Shown here piece after piece: positions 11,401-13,806 of a stretch of DNA of 13,806 nt; within the stretch, counting starts at the first letter, position 1, and each line of letters opens with the position of its first letter. Under the pieces are notes generated by a model that was given only the letters and a program-made list of their open reading frames with translations, did no database searches and was not told where the DNA came from. Source of the stretch: Saccoglossus kowalevskii (taxonomy: Eukaryota > Hemichordata > Enteropneusta > Harrimaniidae); NCBI RefSeq assembly GCF_000003605.2, contig NW_003134346.1, positions 692,070-705,875 on the forward strand, in the 5' to 3' direction. The translations under genes were made by a program, and so were the position numbers.

Positions 11401-13299
11401 CTTTTCAGATTTTGATGTTAAAAAATGTTGAATTAAACAGTGCTTACTTTATTTTGATAAAGAATTTGAAGCATTTTATAACAATTTTATTTTAAACATC
11501 ACTACATGCTGGTGATGCAAAAGTATGCTTATTTCCTGGCATACCTATGAAATCATACACGCATATAGTGATCTTAAAAAACATTTTACTATAATTATGG
11601 AATTTGGTATTTGGTATTCACATTTCATAAATAAACTAAGCATAAAAACAAAGGAAATCAGATGTCACAACAATTTAGTTTGTACTTTCAGAACCTTCCA
11701 ACATACAATCTCTCCTCAGCAGCCCCCCAAAGGTGACACAACTTGATTTTTGGACTTCCATTGTGACTCAAGATCTTTAAAAAATCGGTCCTGTTAGAAG
11801 ATGCACTGATTTGAACAGTTGCTGACACTACCAGAATTGACAAAACTGATTCACCAACCAGGAAAACAAACCTAATGTAATTAAACTGTGAAATACAGAC
11901 AAGAGTTGACTTTAGTCTGCATATTAAGGCTGTATACATGTGTAATATATGCTTAGTCAAGGGACACTTACCATAGGTTTAAATGTAACCAGCATCTCAC
12001 AGGTTAAACCAGCAGACATCTGGCCAGGAGGATCAAATCTGAAAACACACAAGGTGAATAATTTAAACCATTTTAATTGCACTAACGACACACAATTTTT
12101 CGAAATTCACACGGCAGAGAAATCATGAAATTCTGTAGGAGTGAGTATTTCATTGGGGTTATGAGACATTTGGATAATACTTAAATGAACAAAAATTTAT
12201 AGCAGTGGAAATAATTACAGTTTATGGTCAAACTTTTTAAAGCACATATTTTATATATGTTGTACACGTCACATGGGAACCATATTGAGCATGATATAGT
12301 ACAATGTCTATTTAGCTGAATATGGCATGCTCAATTATGGCAGCAAATATCACATGGCAGCCAAAGTTGGAGCACATGGCACATAGCAAGTAGAACGTTG
12401 AACCACTTACAATATATGTATAAAGTCCTTCAAGTGTTCTGATATCCCAATCAATTTAAGGAAATTCACGCTATATGATACATTTGTCAGGATTACTTTT
12501 TTCTTGTATGTCTTACCAACATCAAAATCCTACAAGAACAATAGCCAGAAAGTCACACATACTTGTATTTACAATTATTATAAATGATTGTTTATGAAAT
12601 ATACAGTAACCTTTAACCTCAGAGGTACTTATTTCTCATCACATGACACAAATTGTGAGGAATTGTACTGTTTTCCCAGGGACAATGTTAATCTCACATT
12701 AGGCTTGCTGGTTGGCCAACTGTGAATTAGAAAGCCAATAAAGGCATGTGAAAGCACAAAATGTTTGTAATGTTCCCAGGTTTCTGCCATTCACTGTATC
12801 ACCAACACACTTGCTTTATTAGAAAAGCAATATAGGCACATGAAAGCACAAAATGTTTGTAATGTCCCCAGGTTTCTGCTATTCACTGTATCACCAACAC
12901 ACTTGCTTTATTAGAAAGGTAATAGAGGCACATGAAAGCACAAAATGTTTGTAATGCCCCCAGGTTTCTGCCATTCACTGTATCACAAACACACTTGCTT
13001 TATTAGAAAGACAATAGAGGCACATATGATTTTTGTGAGATTTTAAAGTCTACCAAACTCACACAAGTACACAAGCTTATAATAGAGCAAATATGGTACA
13101 TGTTTGACTATTGATTTACCTTAAAATGTATCACATCCGGTTTACTGTAGAACGGGCACCCTTTGAACTCTTTACCGGCTGCAATCTGCTTCTTAACGAT
13201 TCCTGATCTTTGTTTCTCTAATGCCTCAGTCATTATGTCTTTCTCCATTTTACTCGGGTAATGCGACAACACAAACTTCTGATCATCTTCTTTAGGAAC
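99..13299 (-). CDS. CFAP74: CFAP74-like ciliary central-apparatus protein, internal 16 exons (partial gene)
   Basis: Exons (minus strand, transcript order): 13299-13120, 12529-12411, 12038-11972, 11303-11214, 9944-9821, 9704-9658, 8867-8717, 6982-6860, 5722-5520, 4505-4255, 2774-2687, 2213-2040, 1583-1450, 1152-876, 629-471, 250-99. Every border is AG/GT and every phase matches, giving 779 codons plus 2 bases with no stop. Family-typical segments are KDFDVGKTYKKKVILTN, EHLKDFIHI, TFKPM, VPVWVERQNVDLKICM and GKYFDKETGVLEAPMT. Five ASH/MSP-like repeats can be traced, at about residues 53-152, 153-378 (interrupted), 379-497, 498-593 and 594-690. Known for the family: a scaffold of the C1d projection of the axonemal central pair, needed for normal beating. 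The family protein is roughly 1,600 residues, so about half is here, lacking the N-terminal part and the C-terminus. Identification is by memory of the family, not by a search; another ASH-repeat ciliary protein is less likely. Confidence 0.87.
471..629 (-). CDS. CFAP74: CFAP74 exon o (residues 677-729), end of repeat 5 and helical segment
   Basis: 159 bp, phase 0 to phase 0. The acceptor is TGTAG|AAACAA and the donor GAT|GTAAGT. It starts with the closing ASH strand KQAISVKFQPLL and then becomes an amphipathic, Ala/Glu/Arg-rich helix (SAIREEAVRMITRNLEAKAR, then KEFEEAQLAAIRSAE). This is a plausible short coiled coil separating the ASH tandem from the basic linker. Confidence 0.87.
630..875 (-). 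other. intron between exons n and o
   Basis: 246 bases of AT-rich intron. A short palindrome (ATGTGCATGACGCACAT, around 811-827) is the only structure noticed; no element or coding potential. Confidence 0.75.
876..1152 (-). CDS. CFAP74: CFAP74 exon n (residues 584-676), ASH repeat 5
   Basis: 277 bp, the longest exon here, phase 2 to phase 0. The acceptor is TCCAG|AGATTT and the donor GAAAG|GTAAAT. It encodes DFQIKCKAVGVHPPLEFSHS (end of repeat 4, start of repeat 5), VIHFAATAIDDASFASFHVV, then NSHTSANEFTHPVPRIG, and a region ending SPRVGTVHPGK. The ASH pattern is degenerate: VIHFAATAIDDAS replaces the usual FG-x-x-x-x-G strand. Confidence 0.88.
1153..1449 (-). other. intron between exons m and n, featureless
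   Basis: About 300 bases, AT-rich, with a repeated ACATCATGAATAT (1251 and 1297 areas). No transposon ends or coding potential seen. Confidence 0.7.
1450..1583 (-). CDS. CFAP74: CFAP74 exon m (residues 540-584), ASH repeat 4
   Basis: 134 bp, phase 0 to phase 2. The acceptor is CCTAG|TTTGTA and the donor AATAG|GTAAAT. It encodes FVEVQPNDGFGTLLPLETL, then ELDIIFNAKKAKEYSFELT and CKSGIN. 'GTLLPLE' followed by 'L-D-I-I-F' is the closing ASH motif of repeat 4 and continues directly from SLPD of the previous exon. Confidence 0.88.
1584..2039 (-). other. intron between exons l and m, featureless
   Basis: 456 bases of AT-rich sequence with a T-run near 1802-1813. I see no repeat ends and no coding potential. 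Confidence 0.7.
2040..2213 (-). CDS. CFAP74: CFAP74 exon l (residues 482-539), ASH repeats 3/4
   Basis: 174 bp, phase 0 to phase 0. The acceptor is TGTAG|ACTGTA and the donor GAT|GTAAGT. It encodes TVPVPFTVHAVITNSDMEF (closing strand of repeat 3), then DTEFINFGYCTIYESVVTT, VKLTNKSILSQPFGFV and SLPD. The INFG / VKLTNKS pair is the opening half of the fourth ASH repeat. Its symmetric phase would allow skipping, but that would remove half a domain. Confidence 0.89.
2337..2520 (+). mobile_element. TA-flanked palindromic MITE, copy 1 (184 bp)
   Basis: The left end CTGTAAAATACTTTATTTT mirrors the right end AAATAAAGCATTTTACAG, and both sides are flanked by TA. The interior is itself largely self-complementary, with CAGTGAAAAT and ATTCCAGTTG inner arms, and contains the block CCTATATTTTACATTCAAC that gives its orientation. 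The TA duplication and short inverted ends fit the Tc1/mariner superfamily. It has no coding capacity. It lies in the intron between exons k and l. Confidence 0.85.
2687..2774 (-). CDS. CFAP74: CFAP74 exon k (residues 452-481), ASH repeat 3
   Basis: 88 bp, phase 2 to phase 0. The acceptor is TGCAG|ACATTC and the donor CCAG|GTAAGT. It encodes HSLIEEGGKYFDKETGVLEA, then PMTIRVADQ. 'GKYFDKETGVLEAPM' is a strong CFAP74 signature, and the segment provides the last strands of the third repeat. Confidence 0.9.
2775..3034 (-). other. start of intron between exons j and k, featureless part
   Basis: AT-rich intron between exon k and the SINE tail; nothing recognisable. The whole intron runs 2775-4254, and the SINE and diverged repeats listed separately fill much of it. 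Confidence 0.6.
3035..3489 (-). mobile_element. tRNA-derived SINE, about 455 bp
   Basis: On the minus strand the head has an A box (TAGCATAGTGG, 3479-3469) and a B box (GTTCAAATCC, 3435-3426) about 33 bases apart, the RNA polymerase III internal promoter arrangement of a tRNA. A body of higher GC than the introns follows (about 3410-3060) and then an A-rich tail (3056-3035). The body contains an inverted GCCTGG/CCAGGC motif. It is too long for a tRNA and has no clean acceptor stem, so it is a SINE rather than a gene. No clear target-site duplication was found, so both ends are approximate. The SINE family was not identified. Confidence 0.75.
3490..3650. repeat. T-rich low-complexity tract
   Basis: Runs of T with scattered A and C over about 110 bases (3520-3630). 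It may be an old retroelement tail or part of the pyrimidine-rich filler; no other structure. Confidence 0.5.
3654..4100 (+). repeat. three diverged ~165-177 bp tandem units
   Basis: The motif AACTTTGAACTGAAT recurs in variant form at about 3655, 3818 and 3995. Each copy is followed by related sequence (…CAGGTCATATCTTTCAGAGG in the third) and then a Lys-codon-like A-rich stretch. Spacings are 163 and 177 bases. It reads as a degraded interspersed tandem repeat inside the intron. The 72- and 60-codon open frames across it are by-products. Confidence 0.6.
4255..4505 (-). CDS. CFAP74: CFAP74 exon j (residues 369-452), ASH repeat 3
   Basis: 251 bp, phase 0 to phase 2. The acceptor is TTCAG|ATTTCT and the donor is a weak CCAAG|GTTTGT. 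It encodes ISVRAIASAIDVPVWVER (end of repeat 2, start of repeat 3), then QNVDLKICMFDRLYQDS, and ends with GYIQAQQQFSAQMKFLP. This is the most family-specific exon in the window. A stronger-looking GTAAAT lies 4 bases further on, but using it would put the next exon out of frame with a stop within five codons. Confidence 0.9.
4640..5095 (+). repeat. three diverged ~155-160 bp tandem units
   Basis: TATCAAAGCAATCGG recurs at 4707, 4867 (TATCAAACCAATCGAACTGG) and 5021 (TATCAAAGCAATTGAGCAGG), spacing 160 and 154. A second anchor, AACAAATCT followed by a GTCCACACAA block, occurs at about 4825 and 4982. The third unit ends GAAGAAGAAGTAGAAAATGC. The layout resembles the group at 3654-4100, so both may belong to one repeat class. 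Confidence 0.65.
5096..5409 (+). mobile_element. possible 3' end of a non-LTR retroelement
   Basis: T/C-rich stretch followed by a short unique segment, CAATAAAG (polyadenylation-like AATAAA at about 5402-5407) and an (ATT)n tail. This order is typical of 3' ends of non-LTR elements. No reverse transcriptase is present, and the long minus-strand open frame here (4811-5356) is low-complexity Ile/Leu/Phe/Lys sequence, not a gene. Call is tentative. Confidence 0.4.
5410..5441 (+). repeat. (ATT)n microsatellite, about 10 units
   Basis: Uninterrupted TTA/ATT trinucleotide run directly after CAATAAAGT; probably the tail of the adjoining retroelement remnant and likely length-variable. Confidence 0.9.
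5520..5722 (-). CDS. CFAP74: CFAP74 exon i (residues 301-368), second half of ASH repeat 2
   Basis: 203 bp, phase 1 to phase 0. The acceptor is CGTAG|GGGCGA and the donor AAACG|GTGAGT. After a short STGSVPIDPVDFED lead it resumes the ASH fold: MKLGVLTSNEIGPFSSVKL, then EIIFAPTIPGKVETDF, then DIRFTDPLSET. The 'IGPFSS-x-x-x-x-I-I-F-A-P-x-x-P-G' block is the classic ASH closing motif and complements exon e, showing that exons f-h are inserted inside one domain. Confidence 0.88.
5723..6167 (-). other. intron part between exons h and i, featureless
   Basis: AT-rich intron with no repeat ends or coding potential detected; the intron continues to 6859 and holds two MITEs listed separately. Confidence 0.6.
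6170..6340 (-). mobile_element. TA-flanked palindromic MITE, copy 2 (171 bp)
   Basis: The ends CTGTAAAATCTGTTATTTT and AAATTTTACAG are flanked by TA on both sides (6168-6169, 6341-6342). The interior carries the block ATGTTGAATGTAAAATATAGG, the reverse complement of the orientation marker in copy 1. This is the most diverged and shortest copy, with the inner right arm partly lost. Confidence 0.75.
6486..6645. mobile_element. TTAA-flanked MITE, 160 bp, GC-rich ends
   Basis: TTAA at 6482-6485 and again at 6646-6649 flank inverted ends. The left end AGCAGGGGAGTTGTCACC mirrors a right end AGCGGGAGGGTCGTCACC (reverse complement), and both continue into CTGCGCA. TTAA duplication fits piggyBac-type insertion, although the end does not begin with the usual CC. 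The element is much richer in GC and CpG than the surrounding intron. The 106-codon open frame starting inside it runs out into intron and is not a gene. Confidence 0.72.
6860..6982 (-). CDS. CFAP74: CFAP74 exon h (residues 260-301), acidic linker
   Basis: 123 bp, phase 1 to phase 1, so it can be skipped without a frameshift. The acceptor is GACAG|GTGATG and the donor AGATG|GTGAGT. It encodes DVEGKQEPEEKERDEAAVSD, then an Arg/Ser/Lys-rich stretch ending ADEEKKD. It is highly charged and probably disordered. This symmetric phase makes it a candidate cassette exon. Confidence 0.8.
6983..7500 (-). other. intron part between exons g and h, featureless
   Basis: About 520 bases of AT-rich intron between exon h and the piggyBac-like element. 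No repeat ends or coding potential seen. Confidence 0.6.
7505..7741. mobile_element. TTAA-flanked piggyBac-like MITE, 237 bp
   Basis: Perfect 15-bp inverted ends CCTTTTCACCACCAG (7505-7519 and 7727-7741 in reverse complement) are bordered by TTAA on both sides (7501-7504, 7742-7745). Ends beginning CC(C/T)TTT and TTAA duplication are typical of piggyBac relatives. The interior is AT-rich without coding capacity; the small open frame across its right end is incidental. It lies in the intron between exons g and h. Confidence 0.85.
7936..8135 (+). mobile_element. TA-flanked palindromic MITE, copy 3 (200 bp)
   Basis: The left end CTGTAAAATACTTTATTTT matches copies 1 and 4 exactly. The right end reads TATATTACAG, slightly diverged, with TA on both flanks. 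It holds CCTATATTTTACATTCAAC in the same orientation as copy 1, and inner arms TTGGAATTAATTTT / AAAATTAATTCCA that make it a near-complete palindrome. Confidence 0.85.
8265..8691. mobile_element. Harbinger-like MITE with TAA duplication, 427 bp
   Basis: Inverted ends begin GGCCAGACT and both reach CCTTGTTTC within 27 bases (left 8265-8291, right 8665-8691). The 3-bp duplication TAA stands on both sides (8262-8264, 8692-8694). TWA duplications and G/C-start ends are the mark of PIF/Harbinger and its Tourist MITEs. TGAGAAACAAGG, part of the right end, is repeated internally at 8501-8512. CCCGCC boxes recur at 8297, 8364 and 8429. No transposase is encoded. Confidence 0.83.
8717..8867 (-). CDS. 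CFAP74: CFAP74 exon g (residues 210-260), acidic linker
   Basis: 151 bp, phase 0 to phase 1. The acceptor is CACTAG|ACTGGT and the donor CAACGG|GTACAG. It encodes a disordered, Glu-rich segment containing AEEEEEKEEK. The run of GAA/GAG codons reads as a TTC microsatellite on the plus strand (about 8803-8820). No conserved motif is seen. Skipping this exon would shift the frame, because phases 0 and 1 differ. Confidence 0.8.
8868..9343 (-). other. intron part between exons f and g
   Basis: AT-rich except for a more GC-rich patch at about 9035-9152, which is open on the plus strand and ends in a donor-like AAAGGTAAGT. It is not explained by the CFAP74 gene and not recognised; see findings. Confidence 0.5.
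9346..9543 (-). mobile_element. TA-flanked palindromic MITE, copy 4 (198 bp)
   Basis: Best preserved copy. CTGTAAAATACTTTATTTTA at the left mirrors AAATAAAGTATTTTACAG at the right, with TA flanks at 9344-9345 and 9544-9545. The interior has TTCGCTGAAAA and TTCGGCGAAAA arms and the marker AGTTGAATGTAAAATATAGG, placing it in the same orientation as copy 2 and opposite to copies 1 and 3. Confidence 0.88.
9658..9704 (-). CDS. CFAP74: CFAP74 microexon f (residues 194-209)
   Basis: 47 bp, the shortest exon in the window. It enters in phase 1, completing a Gly codon, and leaves in phase 0. The acceptor is TCCAG|GAGTGC and the donor ATG|GTAAGT. It encodes GVRPHTMTSMASIGGM, with no recognisable fold and four Met residues. 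It opens the low-complexity insert. It is supported by perfect splice consensus and by phase on both sides rather than by similarity. Confidence 0.78.
9821..9944 (-). CDS. CFAP74: CFAP74 exon e (residues 153-194), first half of ASH repeat 2
   Basis: 124 bp, phase 0 to phase 1. The acceptor is TTCAG|ATTTCA and the donor ATCGG|GTAAGT. It encodes ISVDKDLVDFGTQVIGETL then KKSITLTNKGALATQFEF and VKIS. It carries the textbook ASH pattern: DFG, then VIGE, then ITLTNKG. The rest of this repeat is displaced by the acidic insert of the next three exons. Confidence 0.88.
9945..10387 (-). other. intron part between exons d and e, featureless
   Basis: AT-rich intron upstream of the second Harbinger-like element. 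No repeat ends or coding potential noticed. Confidence 0.6.
10391..10810 (+). mobile_element. Harbinger-like MITE with TTA duplication, 420 bp, possible captured exon
   Basis: 33-bp inverted ends (10391-10423 and 10778-10810) match at 30 of 33 positions, starting GGCCACACCGACTTAATTTT and GGCTACACTGATTTAATTTT. TTA flanks both sides (10388-10390, 10811-10813). Further in, GCATTAGTTTT is also mirrored, next to poly-A (10450-10467) and poly-T (about 10731-10745) runs. The core (10468-10720) is CpG-richer than the introns and contains AACATGGCG with an open frame beginning MATAPPKYVSIKVQRKNGG. That core may be acquired host sequence (see findings). No transposase. Confidence 0.82.
10814..11213 (-). 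other. intron part between exons d and e, featureless
   Basis: 400 bases of intron between the Harbinger-like element and exon d; I see no feature in it. Confidence 0.6.
11214..11303 (-). CDS. CFAP74: CFAP74 exon d (residues 123-152), end of ASH repeat 1
   Basis: 90 bp, phase 0 to phase 0. The acceptor is TGCAG|ATCAAC and the donor GAT|GTAAGT. It encodes INEDLDGQVSFLAQTG then PFTIPLLCTTKKCD, the last two strands of the first ASH-like sandwich. After KPM of exon c it follows the usual order of a 'D-x-x-G-x-V-x-F' strand and a closing 'IPL' strand. Confidence 0.88.
11304..11971 (-). other. intron between exons c and d, featureless
   Basis: 668 bases of AT-rich intron. Open frames of 73 and 90 codons cross it, but they lack conserved sequence and splice support. 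No repeat ends seen. Confidence 0.65.
11972..12038 (-). CDS. CFAP74: CFAP74 exon c (residues 100-122), ASH repeat 1
   Basis: 67 bp, entering in phase 2 (one base completes a split Leu codon) and leaving in phase 0. The acceptor is TTCAG|ATTTGA and the donor ATG|GTAAGT. It encodes FDPPGQMSAGLTCEMLVTF then KPM. This is the proline/glycine turn followed by the 'V-x-F-x-P' strand that closes an ASH domain (compare FAP / FKP in the other repeats). Confidence 0.87.
12039..12410 (-). other. intron between exons b and c with one hairpin
   Basis: AT-rich intron. Its only structure is an imperfect inverted repeat, CCATATTGAGCATGATAT (12280-12297) against 12320-12340 in reverse complement, with a loop of about 22 bases. 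It may be a small MITE remnant. Confidence 0.55.
12411..12529 (-). CDS. CFAP74: CFAP74 exon b (residues 61-100), ASH repeat 1
   Basis: 119 bp, phase 0 to phase 2. The acceptor is TGTAG|GATTTT and the donor ATATT|GTAAGT. It encodes DFDVGKTYKKKVILTN, then a strand ending LKLIGISEHLKDFIHI. The pattern F-x-V/I-G-x-x-x-x-x-x-x-x-x-L-x-N is the hallmark of ASH/MSP-type domains. It joins exon a to read HFK-DFDVG, which is uninterrupted beta-strand sequence. Confidence 0.88.
12731..13025. repeat. 92-bp minisatellite, about 3.2 copies
   Basis: Units start at 12731, 12823, 12915 and (partial) 13007, exactly 92 bases apart, each beginning AAAG/AAAA…CAATA-AGGCA. Shared core blocks are GAAAGCACAAAATGTTTGTAA, CCCAGGTTTCTG and CACACTTGCTTTATTAG. 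Copies differ at only a few positions, so the array is young. It sits in the intron between exons a and b. Confidence 0.93.
13120..13299 (-). CDS. CFAP74: CFAP74 exon a (residues 1-60)
   Basis: 180 bp, in phase 0 and out phase 0. The acceptor follows a T-rich run ending TTGAAG and the donor is AAG|GTAAAT. It encodes a charged, helical segment (KMEKDIMTEALEKQ, then KKQIAAGKEF) followed by GCPFYSKPDVIHFK, the lead-in strand of the first ASH repeat. The frame stays open upstream into the intron, but that part reads unlike the family and lies before the acceptor, so the exon is started at the AG. The previous exon is outside the window. Confidence 0.85.
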
Positions 13300-13806
13300 C
13301 TTCAAAAAATTAACAAAATAGCAATAAATGGCAGTCCCCATAGTAATCCATGAGGTAGGATGTATGTTTTTCTTCGGCGAACAAGGAACTGAGGGAATAT
13401 GAGGAAATGCCAGGTTACTTGGCTTGTGCTCAATATAGCATGCAGATGCCACTAGTAATTACTATACCAAGGGTTGGCAAGGGGTATTTTCGTAAGCTGT
13501 AATAAACTGTTTTTATTTTTGTAATAATCTAATTTAAATAAATGAAAAACATGGGCAAGGTGTAAAATGTAATCAGCTATTTTATTTGTCAGTAATTTGT
13601 ACAAAGATATTATTTTTTGTAAGCGTATAAAGCATTTTCCAAATTAAATGTCATAATTCGTATGCAATTTCCAATTTTAATTCTTAAACTCAAATTATCA
13701 AAAATATTATAAAAATGTAAAATGTAAAAACCTACATTGTATTTTTCACTGTAAATGAAACTTTCATTTTATTTCCTGTAAAAACATAAAATGCTGTTTT
13801 TATTTT
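13300..13806 (-). other. intron upstream of exon a, to window edge
   Basis: About 500 bases, strongly AT-rich in the right half. The frame of exon a stays open to 13452 but loses family resemblance before the acceptor. No further exon, promoter or repeat could be supported. Confidence 0.6.

Noticed and set aside
11688-11960. 90-codon minus-strand frame as an extra exon between c and d
   Set aside because: Exons c and d join in phase to give an unbroken ASH strand (KPM-INED), leaving no room for an inserted exon.
12731-13025. CRISPR-like array
   Set aside because: Units are 92 bp, contiguous and alike throughout with no variable spacers; the locus is a eukaryotic intron.
13300-13452. extension of exon a to an upstream Met
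   Set aside because: The extension reads unlike the family and a good acceptor with a T-rich tract stands at 13300; CFAP74 has a long N-terminal part that must come from further upstream exons.

Overview
The window is intron-rich, AT-rich eukaryotic DNA holding the middle of one protein-coding gene on the minus strand. Sixteen consecutive exons, all with GT-AG borders, join without a stop into 2339 coding bases (779 complete codons plus 2 bases). The conceptual protein is recognised from memory of the family as CFAP74 (the KIAA1751 / FAP74 family), a central-apparatus protein of motile cilia and flagella. The 5' exons lie beyond the right edge of the window and the 3' exons beyond the left edge, so neither start nor stop codon is visible. 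Residue numbers below count from the first codon of the rightmost exon.

Layout in transcript direction (right to left). Exons 13299-11214 carry a first ASH/MSP-like beta-sandwich repeat. Exons 9944-5520 carry a second repeat interrupted by an acidic, low-complexity insert of about 107 residues. Exons 4505-2040 carry a third repeat and the start of a fourth. Exons 1583-471 finish the fourth and carry a fifth, followed by a charged alpha-helical stretch. The exon at 250-99 is a basic, proline-rich linker. Five ASH-like units in tandem fit a structural scaffold; in Chlamydomonas FAP74 belongs to the C1d projection with FAP46, FAP54, FAP221 and calmodulin.

The introns are packed with small non-autonomous elements, found here by inverted ends plus target-site duplications. 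They comprise four copies of a 171-200 bp near-palindromic MITE with TA flanks, two about 420-430 bp Harbinger-like MITEs with TTA/TAA flanks, and two TTAA-flanked piggyBac-like MITEs. There is also a tRNA-derived SINE, a 92-bp minisatellite, two groups of diverged ~155-177 bp tandem units, and an (ATT)n-tailed retroelement-like end. No transposase or reverse transcriptase coding sequence was seen. One Harbinger-like element carries what may be a captured first exon: ATGGCG in good context, 24 codons, and a donor-like GTACGT.

The organism is a metazoan with motile cilia. The density of MITEs, SINE and diverged tandem repeats suggests a marine invertebrate, possibly a mollusc or other lophotrochozoan, but this is weak inference and no species is claimed. 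There is no prokaryotic operon, CRISPR array or defence system here.
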